The notes beneath the pieces are model-generated. The model saw only the letters and a program-made list of their open reading frames with translations, made no database searches and was not told where the DNA came from. The translations under genes and the position numbers were made by a program. A stretch of 64,000 bases of DNA from Protula sp. h YS-2021 (lineage: Eukaryota > Annelida > Polychaeta > Sabellida > Serpulidae): positions 24,876,081 through 24,940,080 of the forward strand of contig OX457031.1 of the NCBI GenBank assembly GCA_949752745.1, given 5' to 3'. Every line of letters starts with the position of its first letter. Position 1 is the first letter of the stretch. Shown piece by piece: positions 63,494 through 64,000 of the stretch.

Positions 63494-64000
63494 GTGCGTA
63501 TATACACTTCAGTCGATAAGGCTGCTCACAGTCGAGCGTTTCTCGATAATCGAGGCAACCAGCCAGAACACGGAGTTAATTTGTGTCATAGGTCAACAAT
63601 CGGATGTAGGGCGGGGGGCAATGTAGTTTGTCGAAAAATCATTGGTGCCGGAAAGCCACACAAGTTATAAGACTGAATGGGATTATTTACATGGCACCTG
63701 GAAGTGAGAATAAGTTTATCACAAGTTGAACAGTTTATATCTGGAGAAGGAGGTTGTTGTTGGCCGTGTCCAACGAAAACATTTCAACAAAGTATTGCAC
63801 TAATATTTACCTCCTGCTACGTCACTGATCTATTTACTTTTAGAGGATTTTTAACAATTTTTTAATAAAACTGGCACAGAATTTGAAGGGTTGCCTTTGC
63901 TATATCTTAAAATTACTGGACACTGGTGTGATATGCTAAGCATGTCAATAGATAGCTCATTTTGATGTACTGGGGTGAAGTTTTCAATTGAAAGAACTGA

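Overview
This is eukaryotic genomic DNA, most likely from a marine invertebrate. It has long AT-rich introns, GT-AG exons with animal-type phases, many poly-A/T and poly-G/C tracts, (TA)n runs, minisatellites, and modular repeats resembling the pearl/Helentron-associated (HINE) elements described from bivalves. The repeat load suggests a mollusc, but amphioxus or a hemichordate cannot be excluded from the sequence alone. I read three protein-coding genes and a rich set of mobile elements.

Left arm (1-11 kb): no confident gene. It is packed with repeats. Two oppositely oriented pearl/HINE-like units (about 2.25-3.04 kb and 3.95-4.79 kb) carry ~165 bp core repeats and a Helitron-like hairpin end. 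Three copies of a second composite repeat lie at 3.24-3.94, 4.80-7.98 and 8.49-10.14 kb, and one of them contains a ~137 bp tandem array. A CpG-dense patch at 10.97-11.2 kb could be an alternative first exon.

Gene 1 (11391-34293, +): an amphiphysin/BIN1-family gene. Fifteen exons were found: an N-BAR domain, a disordered linker and a C-terminal SH3 domain. The usual first exon is missing, presumably upstream of the window. Two linker exons each end in the conserved lead-in to the SH3 domain, so the gene looks built to make a short-linker and a long-linker protein. The long exon (606 codons) carries DPF-type endocytic adaptor motifs. Its introns hold an apparently intact, very young Ty3/gypsy-type LTR element (17063-21856), two hAT-like non-autonomous elements, another HINE-like copy, and a 69 bp tandem duplication that copies a splice acceptor.

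Middle (34.3-49.4 kb): the Amph 3' region, a 31 bp minisatellite, a ~155 bp dimeric satellite (37.1-40.15 kb), and Gene 2 (42209-43895, -). Gene 2 has two exons and encodes an unrecognised 379-residue protein with a CtBP-type PLDLS motif and degenerate 12-residue repeats. A CRE palindrome lies just upstream of it.

Right arm, Gene 3 (49431 to beyond 63493, +): a TATA promoter, a signal-peptide exon, a Ly6/uPAR domain split over three exons, an STSPK-repeat stalk and at least six EGF domains on symmetric phase-1 exons. The gene runs off the right edge. Its introns contain a 5'-truncated L2/CR1-type LINE (antisense) and a ~3.5 kb array of a 38 bp minisatellite. I do not recognise this Ly6 + STSPK + EGF architecture as a known named protein.
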